In this document: positions 42,995 to 54,791 of the stretch, piece by piece
Layout: the number at the start of each line of letters is the position of its first letter
Numbering within the stretch: position 1 is the first letter of the stretch
Origin: JBEVOS01 sp044226655
GTDB taxonomy: Bacteria > Pseudomonadota > Alphaproteobacteria > Caulobacterales > Aquidulcibacteraceae
NCBI GenBank assembly: GCA_044226655.1
Contig: JBGAGO010000005.1
Span: 62,001 to 126,000, forward strand
DNA length: 64,000 bases
Direction of reading: 5' to 3'
Position numbers and translations under genes: made by a program
The notes under the pieces: model-generated
What the model saw: only the letters and a program-made list of their open reading frames with translations
Told to the model about the DNA's origin: nothing
The model's database searches: none

Positions 42995-43588
42995 TTATGG
43001 CTTTTGCAGCACAATCTCGCCGGCCGCGATCTTCTTCAACGTTTCGACGAAAAATGGCGGTTCCGCCGCTGTAATTTTGCGCTCCAATGTCTCGGCATCG
43101 TCGATCGGGTCGATCGGGATTTGATGCTGCGCGACGATGGCGCCGTGATCGTATTCTTCGTCGACCAAATGGATCGTGACGCCCGAGTGCGTCTCGCGCG
43201 CGGCGATCACCGCGTCATGCACGCGCCGTCCATAAAAGCCCTGGCCGCCATAGCGCGGCAGCAGAGCGGGATGCACGTTTAGGATCCGCCCGCGAAACGC
43301 ACCCAGCGTGCGTGGCCCAAGTTTGCGCAGATAGCCGGAGAGCACGATGAGATCGGCGCCGGCCGCGCGCAGCGCGTCGCACAGCGCCGCATCGGCGCCG
43401 TCCTCATCCTTGAGCGTGGGAATCCAGAGCGTGCTGACGCCATGTTCGCGCGCGAAAGCCAGCGCGGGCGCTGCTTGTCTGTTGGACACGACCAGAAGCG
43501 CCTGCGCCGCCAATTCGCCGCGGGCGATGGCCTCCACGATCGCGCGCATGGCGCTGCCATTGTTGGTGGCGAGGAAGGCGAGCTTCAC
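42995..43588 (-). CDS. purN: Phosphoribosylglycinamide formyltransferase PurN
   Basis: 197 residues from a GTG at 43588 that overlaps the purM stop (GTGA). It formylates GAR with 10-formyl-THF. The catalytic Asn and His are in [11 protein letters not shown] and the Asp in [17 protein letters not shown]. The phosphate loop reads TNNGSAM instead of the usual SGxGSN, a mild divergence. Upstream in-frame sequence belongs to purM, so the GTG start is clear. Confidence 0.96.
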   Translation of the reverse strand: MKLAFLATNNGSAMRAIVEAIARGELAAQALLVVSNRQAAPALAFAREHGVSTLWIPTLKDEDGADAALCDALRAAGADLIVLSGYLRKLGPRTLGAFRGRILNVHPALLPRYGGQGFYGRRVHDAVIAARETHSGVTIHLVDEEYDHGAIVAQHQIPIDPIDDAETLERKITAAEPPFFVETLKKIAAGEIVLQKP

Positions 43589-44616
43589 GGCGTCGCCGCA
43601 AGCGCCCCGCAGACAAACGCCGTCTCTCCCGCGTCCTGCAGCCGCGCGAGCGCCGCCGGGGCCGTCTCCGGCGCGACGATCAAGATCATGCCCACGCCGC
43701 AATTGAAGGTGCGCCGCAGCTCGTGGTCCTCCACCCCGCCGCTGCGCTGCAGCCAATCGAACACGGGTGGCAGGGGCCAGGCGTTCCAATCGAATCGCGG
43801 TGCGAGCCCGTCCGCGATGGCGCGCGGCGGATTTTCGATCAGCCCGCCGCCGGTGATGTGCGCGGCGCCTTTGATGAGCCCGTCGCGGATCAGCGGCAGC
43901 ACGCTCTTCACGTAAATCCGCGTCGGCGCCAGCAGCGCTTCGGCGAGGCTTTGCTTAGGCGAAAACGGCGCCGGCGCTTCCCAATCCGCGCCGACATGCG
44001 CGACGATGCGGCGGATCAGCGAATAGCCGTTCGAATGCGGGCCCGACGAGGCGAGGCCGATCAGCAAATCGCCTGGCGCTTGCGCCGCCAGATTGGGCAA
44101 CAGCGTTCCACGCTCGGCTGCGCCCAGAGCGAAGCCGGCGAGGTCGTAATCGCCGCCGGCATACATGCCGGGCATTTCCGCCGTCTCGCCGCCGGCCAGC
44201 GCGCAGCCGGCCTGACGGCAGCCGTCGGCGATGCCGCGGATGACCACGATCGCCTCATCGGCGTTGAGTTTCCCGGTGGCGAAATAGTCGAGAAACACCA
44301 GCGGCTCGGCGCCTTGCGCCAGCAAATCGTTCACGCACATCGCCACCAGATCGATGCCGACATGCTCATGGCGGCCTGCGTCGATGGCGATCTTGAGCTT
44401 GGTGCCGACGCCATCCGTGGTTGCAAGGATCACCGGATCCTTGAAGCCGGCGGCCTTGAGATCGAAGGCTGCGGCGAAACCGCCCAAGGCCGCGTCCGCG
44501 CCCGGGCGCCGCGTGGACTTCGCTTCTGGTTTGATCAACGCAACGAGCCGTTCGCCTTCATCGATATCCACGCCGGCCTCGGCGTAGGTCAGGCCGTTCT
44601 TCTTGGCGTTCGTCAT
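43585..44616 (-). CDS. purM: Phosphoribosylformylglycinamidine cyclo-ligase PurM
   Basis: 343 residues. It closes the imidazole ring to [21 protein letters not shown] at the start, [38 protein letters not shown] and [11 protein letters not shown] are strong PurM blocks. The frame is open for about 600 codons upstream, an artefact of GC-rich sequence; ATG 44616 fits the family. purM-purN is the usual pair, divergent from the DUF2066 gene by 87 bp. Confidence 0.97.
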   Translation of the reverse strand: MTNAKKNGLTYAEAGVDIDEGERLVALIKPEAKSTRRPGADAALGGFAAAFDLKAAGFKDPVILATTDGVGTKLKIAIDAGRHEHVGIDLVAMCVNDLLAQGAEPLVFLDYFATGKLNADEAIVVIRGIADGCRQAGCALAGGETAEMPGMYAGGDYDLAGFALGAAERGTLLPNLAAQAPGDLLIGLASSGPHSNGYSLIRRIVAHVGADWEAPAPFSPKQSLAEALLAPTRIYVKSVLPLIRDGLIKGAAHITGGGLIENPPRAIADGLAPRFDWNAWPLPPVFDWLQRSGGVEDHELRRTFNCGVGMILIVAPETAPAALARLQDAGETAFVCGALAATP

Positions 44617-44703
44617 CTGGCCACATTCGCTGGGCAAGCGGGGTTTCGGTGAGGGAGCGGGCCCGGTAAGGTCCCGCCGATCCGGGAAACGAGGAATTCC
44701 AAG

Positions 44704-45753
44704 ATGAGAGCCCTGACAGCGCTCGTGTTCGCGCCTGTGTTCGCGCTTGTCTGCGCTGTCTTGGCGCCGGCGGCAAGCGCACAGACCCGCGACGCCATTT
44801 TCGCCATCAGCGTGGTCGCGGATTCGACAGCGGCGAATTCGGCGCAGGCCCGCACCGCCGCGTTGGCGAGCGCCAATCAGATCGGCTTCGAGCGCTTGAC
44901 GCGCCGCCTGACGGCCGCCGCCGATTTCGCGCGCATCGGCGTTCCGGCGCTGACCCCGCAGCAGCTCGAGAACATGGTATCGAGCGTTGACGTCGAAGAG
45001 GAGCGGCGCTCCGGCACGCGCTACATGGCGCGCGTCACGCTGCGCTTTGACCCCACCCAGGTTCGCGCTGCGCTGCGCGGCGCGGGCTACACCCTGATCG
45101 AGGCGACTGGCCCGGCCATGGCGGTGTTCCCGCAGGCCCCAGGCGCGGATGCGGACACGGCCGCCGCCTGGCGCGCGGCGTGGACCACCAGCGGCTATCA
45201 GCGCGAGCTTTCCCCGCTCATCACCGTTCCTGAACCTGTGGATGGTCCGGCCGATTGGGGCGCCGCGGCGCCCTTCGCGCGCGGCGCGGCGAGCGCGCTG
45301 TTCGCCACGCTCTCGGTTCGCGGCTCGACCGCCAGCGCCGCCATCGTCGAGGTCGGTCCCAACAATCAGCGCCGCGATCGGGGCACAGTATCCGCGGCGA
45401 TCACGGGTGATGAGGCGGCGACCTTCGCCGCGCTGGTCGCGCAGGCCAATGACGCCATCCAGGGCGAGTACAAGCTGCGCGCGGCCTCGCTCGCGTCGAC
45501 CGGCGGGCGGATTTCTGCGTCGGCGCTCTACGCCGATCAGGCCGAATGGGAGCGCATCAAGGATGCGCTGGAGCGCGCGGCGACCACCCGCATTTCCGAA
45601 ATCCGCATCGAGGCCGTGGGCCGCGAAGGCGCGCTGGTGTCGTTCTCCTACACGGGCGGCCAGGACGATCTGGTGGCCGAGTTGCGCCGCCAGGGCGTCA
45701 GCCTCGAAAACGCGGCTTACGGCCCGGTGCTGCGCGCCGCCGCGCGGAGATAA
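44704..45753 (+). CDS. DUF2066 periplasmic protein
   Basis: 349 residues. Signal peptide 1-26 ([20 protein letters not shown]). The mature part begins [41 protein letters not shown], the DUF2066 start, then [26 protein letters not shown]. Function is unknown. It lies directly before hdaA, an arrangement known in many proteobacteria (DUF2066 next to hda and purM). Six bases separate its stop from the hdaA TTG start. Confidence 0.88.
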   Translation: MRALTALVFAPVFALVCAVLAPAASAQTRDAIFAISVVADSTAANSAQARTAALASANQIGFERLTRRLTAAADFARIGVPALTPQQLENMVSSVDVEEERRSGTRYMARVTLRFDPTQVRAALRGAGYTLIEATGPAMAVFPQAPGADADTAAAWRAAWTTSGYQRELSPLITVPEPVDGPADWGAAAPFARGAASALFATLSVRGSTASAAIVEVGPNNQRRDRGTVSAAITGDEAATFAALVAQANDAIQGEYKLRAASLASTGGRISASALYADQAEWERIKDALERAATTRISEIRIEAVGREGALVSFSYTGGQDDLVAELRRQGVSLENAAYGPVLRAAARR

Positions 45754-45759
45754 GGCGGC

Positions 45760-46455
45760 TTGAGCGACGCCAAGCCCGGCGAGCAGCCGCGCCTGTTTGA
45801 ATTCCGGATGGGCGAGCGCGCGCCCGAAACGCTGGTTCTCGCCGAGGCCAACCGCGCCGCCGCAGGCTTGCTGGCGGATTGGCGGGCCTGGCCCAATGGC
45901 GCGCTCGCGCTGGTCGGTCCGCCGGGCGCCGGCAAGACCCATTTGGCGCTGGCCTGGGCCGTGGAAACGGGCGCAGGCATCCTGGCGCCCGATGCGCCGC
46001 CCGAGGCGGCGGCGGCTCTGTTCGAGGCTAGCGGCGGGCGCGTTCTGGCCGACGATGCGGACCGCAGCTTCTCCGATCTGACGCTGACGCGGCTGCTCGA
46101 TCTGGCCCGGTCGCGGGCCGGGGCCGTGCTTCTGGTCGGCGCCGGTGCTCCCGCCGCCTGGCCCGCCGCGCTGCCCGATTTGCGCTCCCGGCTGGCCGCC
46201 CTGGCGGTCGCCGCCCTCGGCGAGCCCGATAAAGCGCTGTTGGAGCTGGTTTTGCGCCGGCTTTGTCGGGAAAGATTCATAGAACTCAGGCAAGATGGGG
46301 TGAGGTTCCTGTTGGAAAACATGGGCCAAAGCTTCGCGGCCGCCCATGCCGTGGCCGAGGCGCTGGACAAGATGGTGGTGCGGGGTTCGAAGCCCGTCAC
46401 GGCGGCCCAAGCCCGCCGGGCGCTGGCGGCGGCGGAAAGGGAAATCGGAGAATGA
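45760..46455 (+). CDS. hdaA: DnaA-inactivating protein HdaA
   Basis: 231 residues from TTG 45760, with GGAG eight to nine bases upstream. It is a short AAA+ protein like the DnaA motor. The N-terminal QPRLFEF at residues 10-16 fits the beta-clamp binding motif QxxLxF used by Hda. Walker A is [14 protein letters not shown]; a Walker B-like VLADDADR follows. Hda proteins bind the clamp and make DnaA hydrolyse ATP after initiation. It overlaps ppk by ATGA. Confidence 0.93.
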   Translation: MSDAKPGEQPRLFEFRMGERAPETLVLAEANRAAAGLLADWRAWPNGALALVGPPGAGKTHLALAWAVETGAGILAPDAPPEAAAALFEASGGRVLADDADRSFSDLTLTRLLDLARSRAGAVLLVGAGAPAAWPAALPDLRSRLAALAVAALGEPDKALLELVLRRLCRERFIELRQDGVRFLLENMGQSFAAAHAVAEALDKMVVRGSKPVTAAQARRALAAAEREIGE

Positions 46456-48677
46456 GCGGCGCAAGAACGCGCAAACGGGCCTCGGCCCGCGCCATGCCCA
46501 AGAGCAGCGCGCCCGCGGCGAAGATTGTCGAAGCCGAAACGATCGCGATGGACAGCCCGTCGCGGTTCATCAACCGCGAACTGTCCTGGCTCGCCTTCAA
46601 CACCCGCGTGCTCGAAGAGGCCGAGAACGAACATCACCCGCTGCTTGAGCGGCTGCGCTTCCTGTCGATCTCGGCGAACAATCTCGACGAATTCTACATG
46701 GTGCGGGTGGCGGGCCTGCATGAGCAGGTCAAGGAACATGTGACGACGCTGTCGCTCGATGGCCTGACGCCCGCCGAGCAATTGGAGCGCGTGCACGCCG
46801 ATGCGAGCGCACTGCTCGCCAAGCAGCAGGCGCATTGGCTCGATCTGCGCGCCGAGCTGCGCGCAGCGGGCATTGCGCTCGTCGAAGCGGCAGAGCTGAC
46901 CGAAGAAGAGCGGGCGCGGCTCGAGCCGTTCTTCATGGACAATTTTTTCCCGCTGATGACGCCGCTGGCCGTCGATCCGGCGCACCCGTTTCCGTTCATC
47001 CCCAATCTCGGCTTCGCCATCGCGCTCAAGCTGAAACGTGAGGAAGACGGCGAGATCGTCAACGCGGTCGTGCCGGTGCCCACGCAGGCGCAGCGCTTCA
47101 TCGAGATCGGCGACGGCGCCAATCGGCTCGACCGGCGCTATGTCACGCTCGAATCCGCGATCATGCTGTTCATGGGACGGCTGTTTCCGGGCCACACGCC
47201 GGTCGCCATGGGCGCGTTCCGCGTGGTGCGCGACAGCGATATCGAAGTCGCGGAAGAAGCCGAAGATCTGGTGCGCGGCTTCCAGCGCGCGCTGAAACAG
47301 CGCCGTCTCGGCGATATCGTGCGGCTCAAGATCGAAGCCTCGATGCCTGAGGATTTGCGCGCCTTCATCGTGCGCGAGATCGAAGCCGATCCGCGTAATG
47401 TCGTGCTCGCCGATGGCATGCTGGGCTTGGCGCAATTGTCCCAGCTGATTTCGAGCGACCGGCCGGATTTGCTGTTTAAGCCGTACGAGCCGCGGTTTCC
47501 CGAGCGCATCCGCGATTTTGGCGGCGACACCTTCGCCGCCATCCGCGCCAAGGACATGCTGGTCCATCATCCGTACGAAAGCTTCGAAGCCGTCGTGCGC
47601 TTTCTGCGCCAGGCCGCTGCCGATCCGCAGGTCGTTGCGATCAAGCAGACGCTCTATCGCACCTCATCCAATTCGCCGATCGTGGCGGCGCTGATCGAGG
47701 CGGCCGAGGCCGGCAAGAACGTCACCGCGCTGGTGGAGATCAAGGCGCGTTTCGATGAAGAGGCCAATCTGCGCTGGGCCCGCGATCTCGAACGCGCGGG
47801 CGCGGCGGTCGTCTACGGCTTCGTCGATTTCAAAACCCACGCCAAATTGTCCCTGGTCGTGCGGCGCGAGGCCGAAGGTCTGCGCACCTATACGCATTTT
47901 GGCACCGGCAATTATCACGCCGTCACCGCGCGTATTTACACGGATCTGTCGCTCTTCACCGCGTGCCCCGCACTCGGCCGCGATGCGGGCCGCGTGTTCA
48001 ATTACGTGACCGGCTACGCCAAGCCCGAGACGCTCGAAAAGATCGCGATGTCGCCGCTCACGCTGAAGCCGACCCTGCTGCAGCACATCGAAGAGGAAAT
48101 CGCGCATGTGAAGGCCGGCCGACCCGGCGCGATCTGGGCCAAGCTCAATGCCGTCGTCGATCCCGACATCATCGACGCGCTCTACCGCGCCAGCCACGCC
48201 GGCGTGCAGATCGATCTGGTGGTGCGGGGCATTTGCTGCCTGCGCGCCGGCGTGCCGGGCCTTTCGGAGAACATCCGGATCAAATCCATCGTCGGGCGCT
48301 TCCTGGAGCACTCGCGGATCGTCTGTTTCGGCGCGGGCGCGGCCCTGCCGCACCCCGGCGCCAAGGTTTATATCGCCTCGGCCGATTGGATGCCCCGGAA
48401 CATGGAGCGCCGCGTCGAGGTGCTGTGCCCGATCGAGAACCCGACCGTTCACCAGCAGGTCCTGAACCAGATCATGGTCGCGAATTTGAACGATGAGGCC
48501 CAAAGCTGGTACATGGCGCCTGATGGATCGTTCAAGCGCGTGGACACCAGCGGCCTCGCCGAGCCGTTCTCGGCGCATGAGTACTTCATGCGCAATCCGA
48601 GCCTGTCCGGCCGCGGCAAGGCGATCGTAAGCGATGCCCCATCCGCTTTCGACCACATTGGCGCGCGCGCCCACTGA
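46452..48677 (+). CDS. ppk: Polyphosphate kinase 1
   Basis: 741 residues. It makes inorganic polyphosphate from ATP. The start [36 protein letters not shown], the phosphohistidine region [23 protein letters not shown] and [17 protein letters not shown] are PPK1 marks. A basic head of about 30 residues ([18 protein letters not shown]) precedes the conserved part. It lies between hdaA and ppx, overlapping both. Confidence 0.97.
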   Translation: MSGARTRKRASARAMPKSSAPAAKIVEAETIAMDSPSRFINRELSWLAFNTRVLEEAENEHHPLLERLRFLSISANNLDEFYMVRVAGLHEQVKEHVTTLSLDGLTPAEQLERVHADASALLAKQQAHWLDLRAELRAAGIALVEAAELTEEERARLEPFFMDNFFPLMTPLAVDPAHPFPFIPNLGFAIALKLKREEDGEIVNAVVPVPTQAQRFIEIGDGANRLDRRYVTLESAIMLFMGRLFPGHTPVAMGAFRVVRDSDIEVAEEAEDLVRGFQRALKQRRLGDIVRLKIEASMPEDLRAFIVREIEADPRNVVLADGMLGLAQLSQLISSDRPDLLFKPYEPRFPERIRDFGGDTFAAIRAKDMLVHHPYESFEAVVRFLRQAAADPQVVAIKQTLYRTSSNSPIVAALIEAAEAGKNVTALVEIKARFDEEANLRWARDLERAGAAVVYGFVDFKTHAKLSLVVRREAEGLRTYTHFGTGNYHAVTARIYTDLSLFTACPALGRDAGRVFNYVTGYAKPETLEKIAMSPLTLKPTLLQHIEEEIAHVKAGRPGAIWAKLNAVVDPDIIDALYRASHAGVQIDLVVRGICCLRAGVPGLSENIRIKSIVGRFLEHSRIVCFGAGAALPHPGAKVYIASADWMPRNMERRVEVLCPIENPTVHQQVLNQIMVANLNDEAQSWYMAPDGSFKRVDTSGLAEPFSAHEYFMRNPSLSGRGKAIVSDAPSAFDHIGARAH

Positions 48678-50166
48678 CGCGGACGCCGTCGAAACGCACG
48701 AATCCGCCGTCATTGATGTCGGCTCGAATTCTGTCCGTCTGGTTGTCTACCGCGTCGATGGCCGCGCTCTGGTGCCGACGCTCAACGAGAAGGTGACCGC
48801 CGCCCTCGGCCGCAACCTCGCGCGCACGGGCAAGCTTTCGAACGGCGGGGCCAACGCGGCCGTGCGCGCGCTCAAACGCTTCCGGGCCCTCATCAGCGCG
48901 CTGGGCGTGCGCGACGTGCGCGCCGTCGCCACCGCCGCCGTGCGCGAGGCCGAAGATGGCCCCGCCTTCGTGCGCCGCATCGCGGCCGAGACCGGCTTTC
49001 ATCTCGACGTGCTGTCGGGCGCTGAGGAGGCGCGGCTGTCGGCGCTGGGCGTGCTGGGCGGCGCGCCGGAGGCGGAAGGCGTCGTCGGTGATCTCGGCGG
49101 CTCCAGCCTCGAACTCGTCCAGGTCTACAAAGGCGTCGCGGGGCGCGGCGAAACTTTCGCGCTCGGGCCGCTGGCGCTCACCAGCGCGGACGGGTTCGAC
49201 TATGCGCGCATCGCCGCGCTGGCCGATGCGCAGCTCGACCGGATGGCCGAACTCGGCGCGCACGGGCGCGATCTCTACGCCGTCGGCGGGGCATGGCGCG
49301 CCATCGGCCGCGTGGCCATGACGCTCGCGCATCACCCTTTGCACGTGCTCCACCATTTCGAGATGCCGCGCACGGATGTTCTGCGCGTGGTCGATTTCGT
49401 GCGCCGTCAAAGCAAGCGCTCGCTCGCGCAATTGGAAGACGCCGCCGCCAAGCGCGCCGACGCGCTGCCTTATGCCGCCACCGTGCTCGAACGGCTCATT
49501 CTCAAGGGCGGGTTCGAGCGCGTCATCATCTCGTCCTTCGGGCTGCGTGAAGGCGTGCTGCTCGACCGCATGCCGGCGAGCGCGCTGTCCGTGCACCCGC
49601 TGATCGCGGGCGCCGAAGCTTTGGCGGGCCCGAGCGGGCGGGCCCGCGCGTTCGGCCGTGCGCTCGACCGTTGGATCGCGCCGGCCTTCGACGGGCGCGA
49701 GCCGGTATTCACTGCAGAACGTGACGCGCGCCTGCGCGCCGCCGCGGCGCGGCTCGCCGATCTGGGCGCAGCGCTCCATCCCGATCAGCGCGGCGCGATC
49801 ATCTACGATCTTGTGGTCGGCGCCCCGCTCGCCGCGATCAGCCATGCCGAGCGCGCCTTCCTGGCCGCCGCCGTCCATCACCGTTACGCGAAGCAGCCGC
49901 CGCTTTCATCGGAAGCGTATACGAGCCTGCTTGATCCCGCTGCGCGCGCCGCAGCAGTGGCCGTCGGCGCCGCGCTGCGGCTCGGCGCGGATTTGTCGGG
50001 CCGTTCCGAAGAGCTGCTGGGCCATTTTTCGCTGAGCGTGACCGATGGGGCGCTGGCGCTGCGCGGCCGCTCGTCCGAGCAGAGCCTGTTGTCCGATCAG
50101 GCAGGCCGGCGCCTTGAAGCGCTGGGCGATGCGCTGGGCCTGGCGGCCGTCATCGAGAAAGTCTAG
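48634..50166 (+). CDS. ppx: Exopolyphosphatase, Ppx/GppA family
   Basis: 510 residues. Actin-like ATPase fold with [31 protein letters not shown] and [16 protein letters not shown]. The C-terminal half carries the HD-like domain. It degrades polyphosphate, or pppGpp in GppA types; ppk linkage favours Ppx. The start lies 44 bases inside ppk. It ends in a CTAG overlap with the convergent rnd. Confidence 0.94.
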   Translation: MPHPLSTTLARAPTDADAVETHESAVIDVGSNSVRLVVYRVDGRALVPTLNEKVTAALGRNLARTGKLSNGGANAAVRALKRFRALISALGVRDVRAVATAAVREAEDGPAFVRRIAAETGFHLDVLSGAEEARLSALGVLGGAPEAEGVVGDLGGSSLELVQVYKGVAGRGETFALGPLALTSADGFDYARIAALADAQLDRMAELGAHGRDLYAVGGAWRAIGRVAMTLAHHPLHVLHHFEMPRTDVLRVVDFVRRQSKRSLAQLEDAAAKRADALPYAATVLERLILKGGFERVIISSFGLREGVLLDRMPASALSVHPLIAGAEALAGPSGRARAFGRALDRWIAPAFDGREPVFTAERDARLRAAAARLADLGAALHPDQRGAIIYDLVVGAPLAAISHAERAFLAAAVHHRYAKQPPLSSEAYTSLLDPAARAAAVAVGAALRLGADLSGRSEELLGHFSLSVTDGALALRGRSSEQSLLSDQAGRRLEALGDALGLAAVIEKV

Positions 50167-51317
50167 CCGACATCCTCGATCGCGACTTTGCCATTGCGCA
50201 AGGTGAGCGCGATCTTGCCGTGCTTCAGCGCCAGCGCACGCTCGCCGTAGAGGTCGCGCCGCCAGCCGCGCATGGCGGCGACATCCGCATCGTCCGAGGC
50301 CGCGATCGCTTCCACATCGGCGGCGTTGGCGATCAAGCGCGGCGCGACGCCCTGATCTTCCGCCTCGAGCCGCAACAACACTTTCAGCAATTCCGTGGTC
50401 GGCCCCACGCCTTGTGGCGGTGGCGCGCCGCGTTCGCGCTGAATGGTTGGGCGAAAGGGCGCGTCGAACGCCTCGTTCAGCGCCGCGATCAGCTCGGCGC
50501 CCGCGCGCGAACGGCCAAATCCACGCGGCACCACCCGCAACCGGTCGAACGCGTCGGCGTTGCGCGGCCGCTGCTCGGCGATTTCGTAAAGTGCTTCGTC
50601 CTTCAACACGCGCGCGCGCGGGCAATCGCGGCTTTGCGCCTGGCGTTCGCGCCAGGCTGCGGCGACTTGCAGCGCGAGCAGATAATCCGGCGTCGCCTTG
50701 CGCAGCTTGAGCCGCATCCAGGCGTTTTCCGGCGTCGTGTCGTAATTGTCGGGATCGAGCAGCGCGGCGTGCTCTTCATCGAGCCAATGCGTGCGCCCCC
50801 TCTGCGCCAGATCGGCCGCCATCTTGGGATAGAGATCGCGCAGATGCGTCACGTCGGCGAGCGCGTAGGCGAGTTGGGCGTCCGACAGCGGCCGGCGGCT
50901 CCAATCCGTGAAGCGCGAGGATTTGTCGATCCGCCGCTTCAGCATCGCCTGCACCAGCCCGTCATAGGCGATAGAATCGCCATGGCCGGTCGCCATCGCG
51001 CCGATCTGCGTGTCGAACACAGGGCCGGGCAGGCGCCCGCCCAAGAGGTTGAAGAAGATTTCGATGTCCTGGCGCGCGGCGTGGAAGACCTTGAGAACGG
51101 CAGGGTTCACCAGCAGGTCCAGAAACGGCTTCAGATCCACGCCCGGAGCCATCGGGTCGATCAGGGCCTCGCCGCCGGGCCCGGCCGCCTGAATGAGGCA
51201 GAGCCGGGGCCAATAGGTCGTCTCGCGCATGAACTCGGTGTCGACGCACACGAAGGGGCCGGCCGCCAGGGCATGGCAGATGTCGGTAAGTTCGGCCGGT
51301 TCCGTGATGAGACGCAT
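50163..51317 (-). CDS. rnd: Ribonuclease D
   Basis: 384 residues. The DEDDy exonuclease residues are in [28 protein letters not shown] and [16 protein letters not shown]; the late HRDC-type domain is [16 protein letters not shown]. It trims tRNA 3' ends. The start at 51317 gives normal length; the frame remains open upstream into aspS. It is divergent from aspS by 147 bp, where I see no clear regulatory motif. Confidence 0.96.
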   Translation of the reverse strand: MRLITEPAELTDICHALAAGPFVCVDTEFMRETTYWPRLCLIQAAGPGGEALIDPMAPGVDLKPFLDLLVNPAVLKVFHAARQDIEIFFNLLGGRLPGPVFDTQIGAMATGHGDSIAYDGLVQAMLKRRIDKSSRFTDWSRRPLSDAQLAYALADVTHLRDLYPKMAADLAQRGRTHWLDEEHAALLDPDNYDTTPENAWMRLKLRKATPDYLLALQVAAAWRERQAQSRDCPRARVLKDEALYEIAEQRPRNADAFDRLRVVPRGFGRSRAGAELIAALNEAFDAPFRPTIQRERGAPPPQGVGPTTELLKVLLRLEAEDQGVAPRLIANAADVEAIAASDDADVAAMRGWRRDLYGERALALKHGKIALTLRNGKVAIEDVG

Positions 51318-51464
51318 GAGCGGGCGCGGAATGGGGCCCCAAGCCCCTGGGGTCAAGGCTTGATCGGCCAAAGCGCGCACGCGGCTTGCTTCTACGCCTT
51401 GTCCGCCGTCCGGGTTTGGCGCCAGGTGGCCGCGCGCGGCGGATTCGCGCCTTTGGAGCAGAAG

Positions 51465-53240
51465 ATGCACCCCTATCGCAGCCACACCTGTGGAGAACTG
51501 CGCCCCACCCATGCTGGCCAGGCCGTCCGGCTTTCCGGCTGGGTCCACCGCAAACGCGATCTGGGCGGGGTGCTCTTTATCGATCTGCGCGACCATTACG
51601 GCATCACCCAGCTGGTCGCGAACCCGGGCTCGGCCGCGTTCCCGGTGTTCGAGCGCCTGCGCGCCGAAAGCGTCGTGCGCGTCAACGGGCAGGTGATCGT
51701 GCGCAGCGCCGACACCGTGAACCCGCTGCTCGGCACCGGCGAGGTCGAGGTCCGCGTCAGCGACGCCGAGCTTCTGAGCGAAGCGGGCGAACTGCCGCTG
51801 CCGATCTTCGGCGAACCCGATTATCCGGAAGACATCCGCCTCAAATATCGCTTCCTCGATCTGCGCCGCGAAACGCTGCACAGGAACGTCGCGCTGCGCT
51901 CGAAGGTGATCCATTCGATCCGCAATCGCATGGTCGGCGCCGGCTTTACCGAATTTCAGACGCCGATCCTGACCGCGTCCTCGCCGGAAGGCGCGCGCGA
52001 TTATCTAGTGCCGTCCCGCGTGCATCAGGGAAAGTTCTACGCGCTCCCGCAGGCGCCGCAGCAGTTCAAGCAATTGCTGATGGTGGCGGGCTTCGATCGC
52101 TATTTTCAGATCGCGCCATGCTTCCGCGATGAAGACGCGCGCGCCGATCGTTCGCCTGGCGAGTTCTACCAGCTCGATTTGGAGATGAGCTTCGTCACCC
52201 AGGAAGACGTGTTCTCCACCATGGAGCCCGTGCTTCATGGCCTGTTCGAGGAATTCGCGAACGGCAAGACCGTCACGCCCTATCCGTTCCCGCGCATCGC
52301 CTATCGCGACGCAATCCAAAAATACGGCTCCGACAAGCCGGACACGCGCAATCCGCTCATCATTCAGAACGTCAGCGAGCATTTCCGCGGCGGTGGGTTC
52401 GGTCTGTTCGCGCGCATGCTGGAAAGCCCGAAGAACGCCATCTGGGCCATTCCCGGTCCCGGCGCGGGCTCGCGCGCGTTCTGCGATAAAATGAATTCAT
52501 GGGCGCAAAGCGAAGGCCAGCCGGGCCTCGGCTACATGTTCTGGCGCGAGGGCGAAGAAGGCGGAGCGGGGCCTATCGCCAAGAATATCGGGCCGGAACG
52601 CGCCGAAGCGATCCGCCAGCAGATGGGCCTCAAGGTCGGCGATGCGGTGTTCTTCGTCGGCGGCGATCCGGACGCGTTCTACAAATTCGCGGGCCTGGCG
52701 CGCACCAAGCTCGGCAATGAGCTGAACCTGATCGAACAGGGCGTGTTCAACTTCGTATGGGTCGTCGATTTCCCGATGTACGAATGGAACGAGGACGAGA
52801 AGAAGATTGATTTCTCGCACAATCCGTTCTCGATGCCGCAAGGCGAACTCGAAGCGCTCGAAACCCAGGACCCGCTCACCATCAACGCCTATCAATACGA
52901 TATCGTCGTCAACGGCGTTGAGCTGTGCTCGGGCGCGATCCGGAACCACCGCCCGGACGTGATGCTCAAAGCCTTCGAGATCGCCGGCCACAACGCCAAT
53001 TTCGTCGAGGAGAAATTCGGCGGCATGCTGAACGCGTTCCGCTTCGGCGCGCCCCCGCATGGCGGCATGGCGCCGGGCGTGGACCGCATCGTCATGCTGC
53101 TCGCCGGCGCTGAGAACATCCGCGAAGTCATCGCGTTCCCGCTCAATCAGCAGGCCCAGGATCTGATGATGAACGCGCCGAGCGAGGTGACGCCCAAGCA
53201 GTTGCGCGAGCTTGGCATTCGCGTGGTGGAGCAAAAATAG
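51465..53240 (+). CDS. aspS: Aspartyl-tRNA synthetase
   Basis: 591 residues of the bacterial class II type with the GAD insertion. The anticodon OB-fold is at the start ([40 protein letters not shown]). Motif 2 is [24 protein letters not shown] and motif 3 [32 protein letters not shown] site precedes the ATG. It may also charge tRNA-Asn; the window cannot say. Confidence 0.98.
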   Translation: MHPYRSHTCGELRPTHAGQAVRLSGWVHRKRDLGGVLFIDLRDHYGITQLVANPGSAAFPVFERLRAESVVRVNGQVIVRSADTVNPLLGTGEVEVRVSDAELLSEAGELPLPIFGEPDYPEDIRLKYRFLDLRRETLHRNVALRSKVIHSIRNRMVGAGFTEFQTPILTASSPEGARDYLVPSRVHQGKFYALPQAPQQFKQLLMVAGFDRYFQIAPCFRDEDARADRSPGEFYQLDLEMSFVTQEDVFSTMEPVLHGLFEEFANGKTVTPYPFPRIAYRDAIQKYGSDKPDTRNPLIIQNVSEHFRGGGFGLFARMLESPKNAIWAIPGPGAGSRAFCDKMNSWAQSEGQPGLGYMFWREGEEGGAGPIAKNIGPERAEAIRQQMGLKVGDAVFFVGGDPDAFYKFAGLARTKLGNELNLIEQGVFNFVWVVDFPMYEWNEDEKKIDFSHNPFSMPQGELEALETQDPLTINAYQYDIVVNGVELCSGAIRNHRPDVMLKAFEIAGHNANFVEEKFGGMLNAFRFGAPPHGGMAPGVDRIVMLLAGAENIREVIAFPLNQQAQDLMMNAPSEVTPKQLRELGIRVVEQK

Positions 53241-53287
53241 CGGGACTTGGCGCCGCGCCGATTCGGGCGTAGCGGACTGTCTTCAGC

Positions 53288-54007
53288 ATGACAGTTCAAT
53301 CCGCAGATGATCGCCTGATCGTGGCGCTCGATGTGCCCACGCGCGCCGAGGCCGAAGCCCTGGTGGAGCGCCTCGGCGACGCCGTCTCCTTCTATAAGAT
53401 CGGCCTTCAGCTGCTCGCCACCGAAGGCATGGCGATGGCGCGCGATCTCAAGGCGCGCGGCAGGCGCGTGTTCGCCGATTGGAAGCTGCACGATATCGGC
53501 GCCACGGTTGAGAAAGCGACCGCCGCGCTCGCCACCGCCGGCGCCTGCGATTTCCTGACCGTCCATGCCGAGCCGCAGGTGCTCGCCGCCGCCGCGCGCG
53601 GCCGGGGCGGCGCTCCGATGAAGCTGCTCGGCGTCACGGTGCTGACCAGCCTCAATGGCCAGCATCTCGGCGAGATCGGCTATGCGATGCCGCTCGAGGC
53701 GCTGGTGGAGCGGCGGGTGCGCCAGGCCATCGACGCCGGCGCCGACGGCGTCGTCTCCAGCCCGCACGAAGCGCATATCGCACGGCGCGTTGGCGGGCCG
53801 GGCTTTCTGGTGGTCACGCCCAGCGTGCGCCCGCTTGGCGCGGCGGCGGATGATCAGGCGCGCTCGGCTACGCCGAGCGAGGCCATCCGCAATGGCGCAA
53901 GCCATATAGTCGTCGGCCGTCCGATCACGGCCGCGCCCGATCCGCGTGCGGCGGCGGGCAAGATCAGCGCGGAAATAGGCGGAATCGCGCCGCGCGAAGC
54001 GGCCTGA
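53288..54007 (+). CDS. pyrF: Orotidine 5'-phosphate decarboxylase
   Basis: 239 residues. It makes UMP, the last step of pyrimidine synthesis. The catalytic Lys-Asp array is FADWKLHDIGATVEK; the start LIVALDVPTRAEAEALVERLGD and the phosphate part HIVVGRPITAAPDPRAAAGKI are typical. It lies 47 bp after aspS and ends three bases from the convergent pentapeptide gene. Confidence 0.98.
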   Translation: MTVQSADDRLIVALDVPTRAEAEALVERLGDAVSFYKIGLQLLATEGMAMARDLKARGRRVFADWKLHDIGATVEKATAALATAGACDFLTVHAEPQVLAAAARGRGGAPMKLLGVTVLTSLNGQHLGEIGYAMPLEALVERRVRQAIDAGADGVVSSPHEAHIARRVGGPGFLVVTPSVRPLGAAADDQARSATPSEAIRNGASHIVVGRPITAAPDPRAAAGKISAEIGGIAPREAA

Positions 54008-54010
54008 GCG

Positions 54011-54694
54011 TCAGCGCGAACAGCGCTGGATCGTGACCCCGCGCGGCAGGCGGGTCTCGCGGTCGCCGCAGGCGTGGCGCAGCTGATCGCGCGTGACGCC
54101 GCGGGCCGCCGAAAGATCGGCGCGCGAGAGATTGGCCCGCCGCATATCCGCGCCCGTCATGTCTGCGCCGTCGAACACGGCCCCGACGAGATGCGCGCCG
54201 CGGAACGAGACATTGCGCAAATTGGCGCCGAGAAAGCTTGCATCGCGCGCTTCGACCGCGGCCAACACGGCGCCTTCCAAATCGGCCTGATCGAAGCTGG
54301 CTTCGTTCATTTCCGCGCGTGTGAAATCAGCGCCGGAAAATTCCGCGCGGCTGGCGTCGCCATCATTGAATACGGCATCGGCGAAACGCGCCTCGGCGCA
54401 TTTGGCGCCGATCAGCCGGGCCTGGGTGAGATCGGCATTGCTGAAATCGGCCTCTTCGAACACCGATCCCGTCGCGTCGACATGCGCCATCACCGCACGC
54501 GAAAAATCGGCGCGGCGGAATACGCCGTTCGTCAGCCGCGCGCCGGAGAGCAGACGCCCCGAAAGATCGCAGCCTTCGCACATGCCGCCATAGGCGGGCG
54601 CGAGCCGCACCACTTCCCCCTGCGCCGCAGCAACGCCCGCGCTCAAGCCCAGAAGGGCGAGCGCAACGAGCGCCGAGCGGGGGGAAATTGTCAT
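54011..54694 (-). CDS. Exported pentapeptide-repeat protein
   Basis: 227 residues from ATG 54694. A signal peptide (ALVALALLGLSAGVAAA) is followed by CEGCDLSG and about 20 A(D/N)LxX-type pentapeptide units (ADFSRA, ADLTQA, ANLRNV, ADMTGADMRRANLSRADL), forming a right-handed beta helix. A Cys pair (residues 39 and 42) and later Cys flank the repeats. A GTG at 54721 is a longer alternative but would blunt the signal peptide. Function is unknown; the export signal argues against a gyrase-protecting role. Confidence 0.9.
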   Translation of the reverse strand: MTISPRSALVALALLGLSAGVAAAQGEVVRLAPAYGGMCEGCDLSGRLLSGARLTNGVFRRADFSRAVMAHVDATGSVFEEADFSNADLTQARLIGAKCAEARFADAVFNDGDASRAEFSGADFTRAEMNEASFDQADLEGAVLAAVEARDASFLGANLRNVSFRGAHLVGAVFDGADMTGADMRRANLSRADLSAARGVTRDQLRHACGDRETRLPRGVTIQRCSR

Positions 54695-54791
54695 GGCGCG
54701 AGCCAATAGTCCCGTTCTCACCAGCGCGCCAGTGAAAACCGTTCAACAATGAAGGGCTTAGGAATGGCGCGGCCGTCGCGCGGAATTGCGC

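Noticed and set aside
43585..46464. 959-codon minus-strand frame containing purM
   Set aside because: Only 43585-44616 has PurM motifs; the rest is antisense to DUF2066 and hdaA and shows no conserved pattern.
50220..53240. 1006-codon frame that includes aspS
   Set aside because: The first 415 codons are antisense to rnd; AspRS begins at 51465 with a ribosome site and its known N-terminus.
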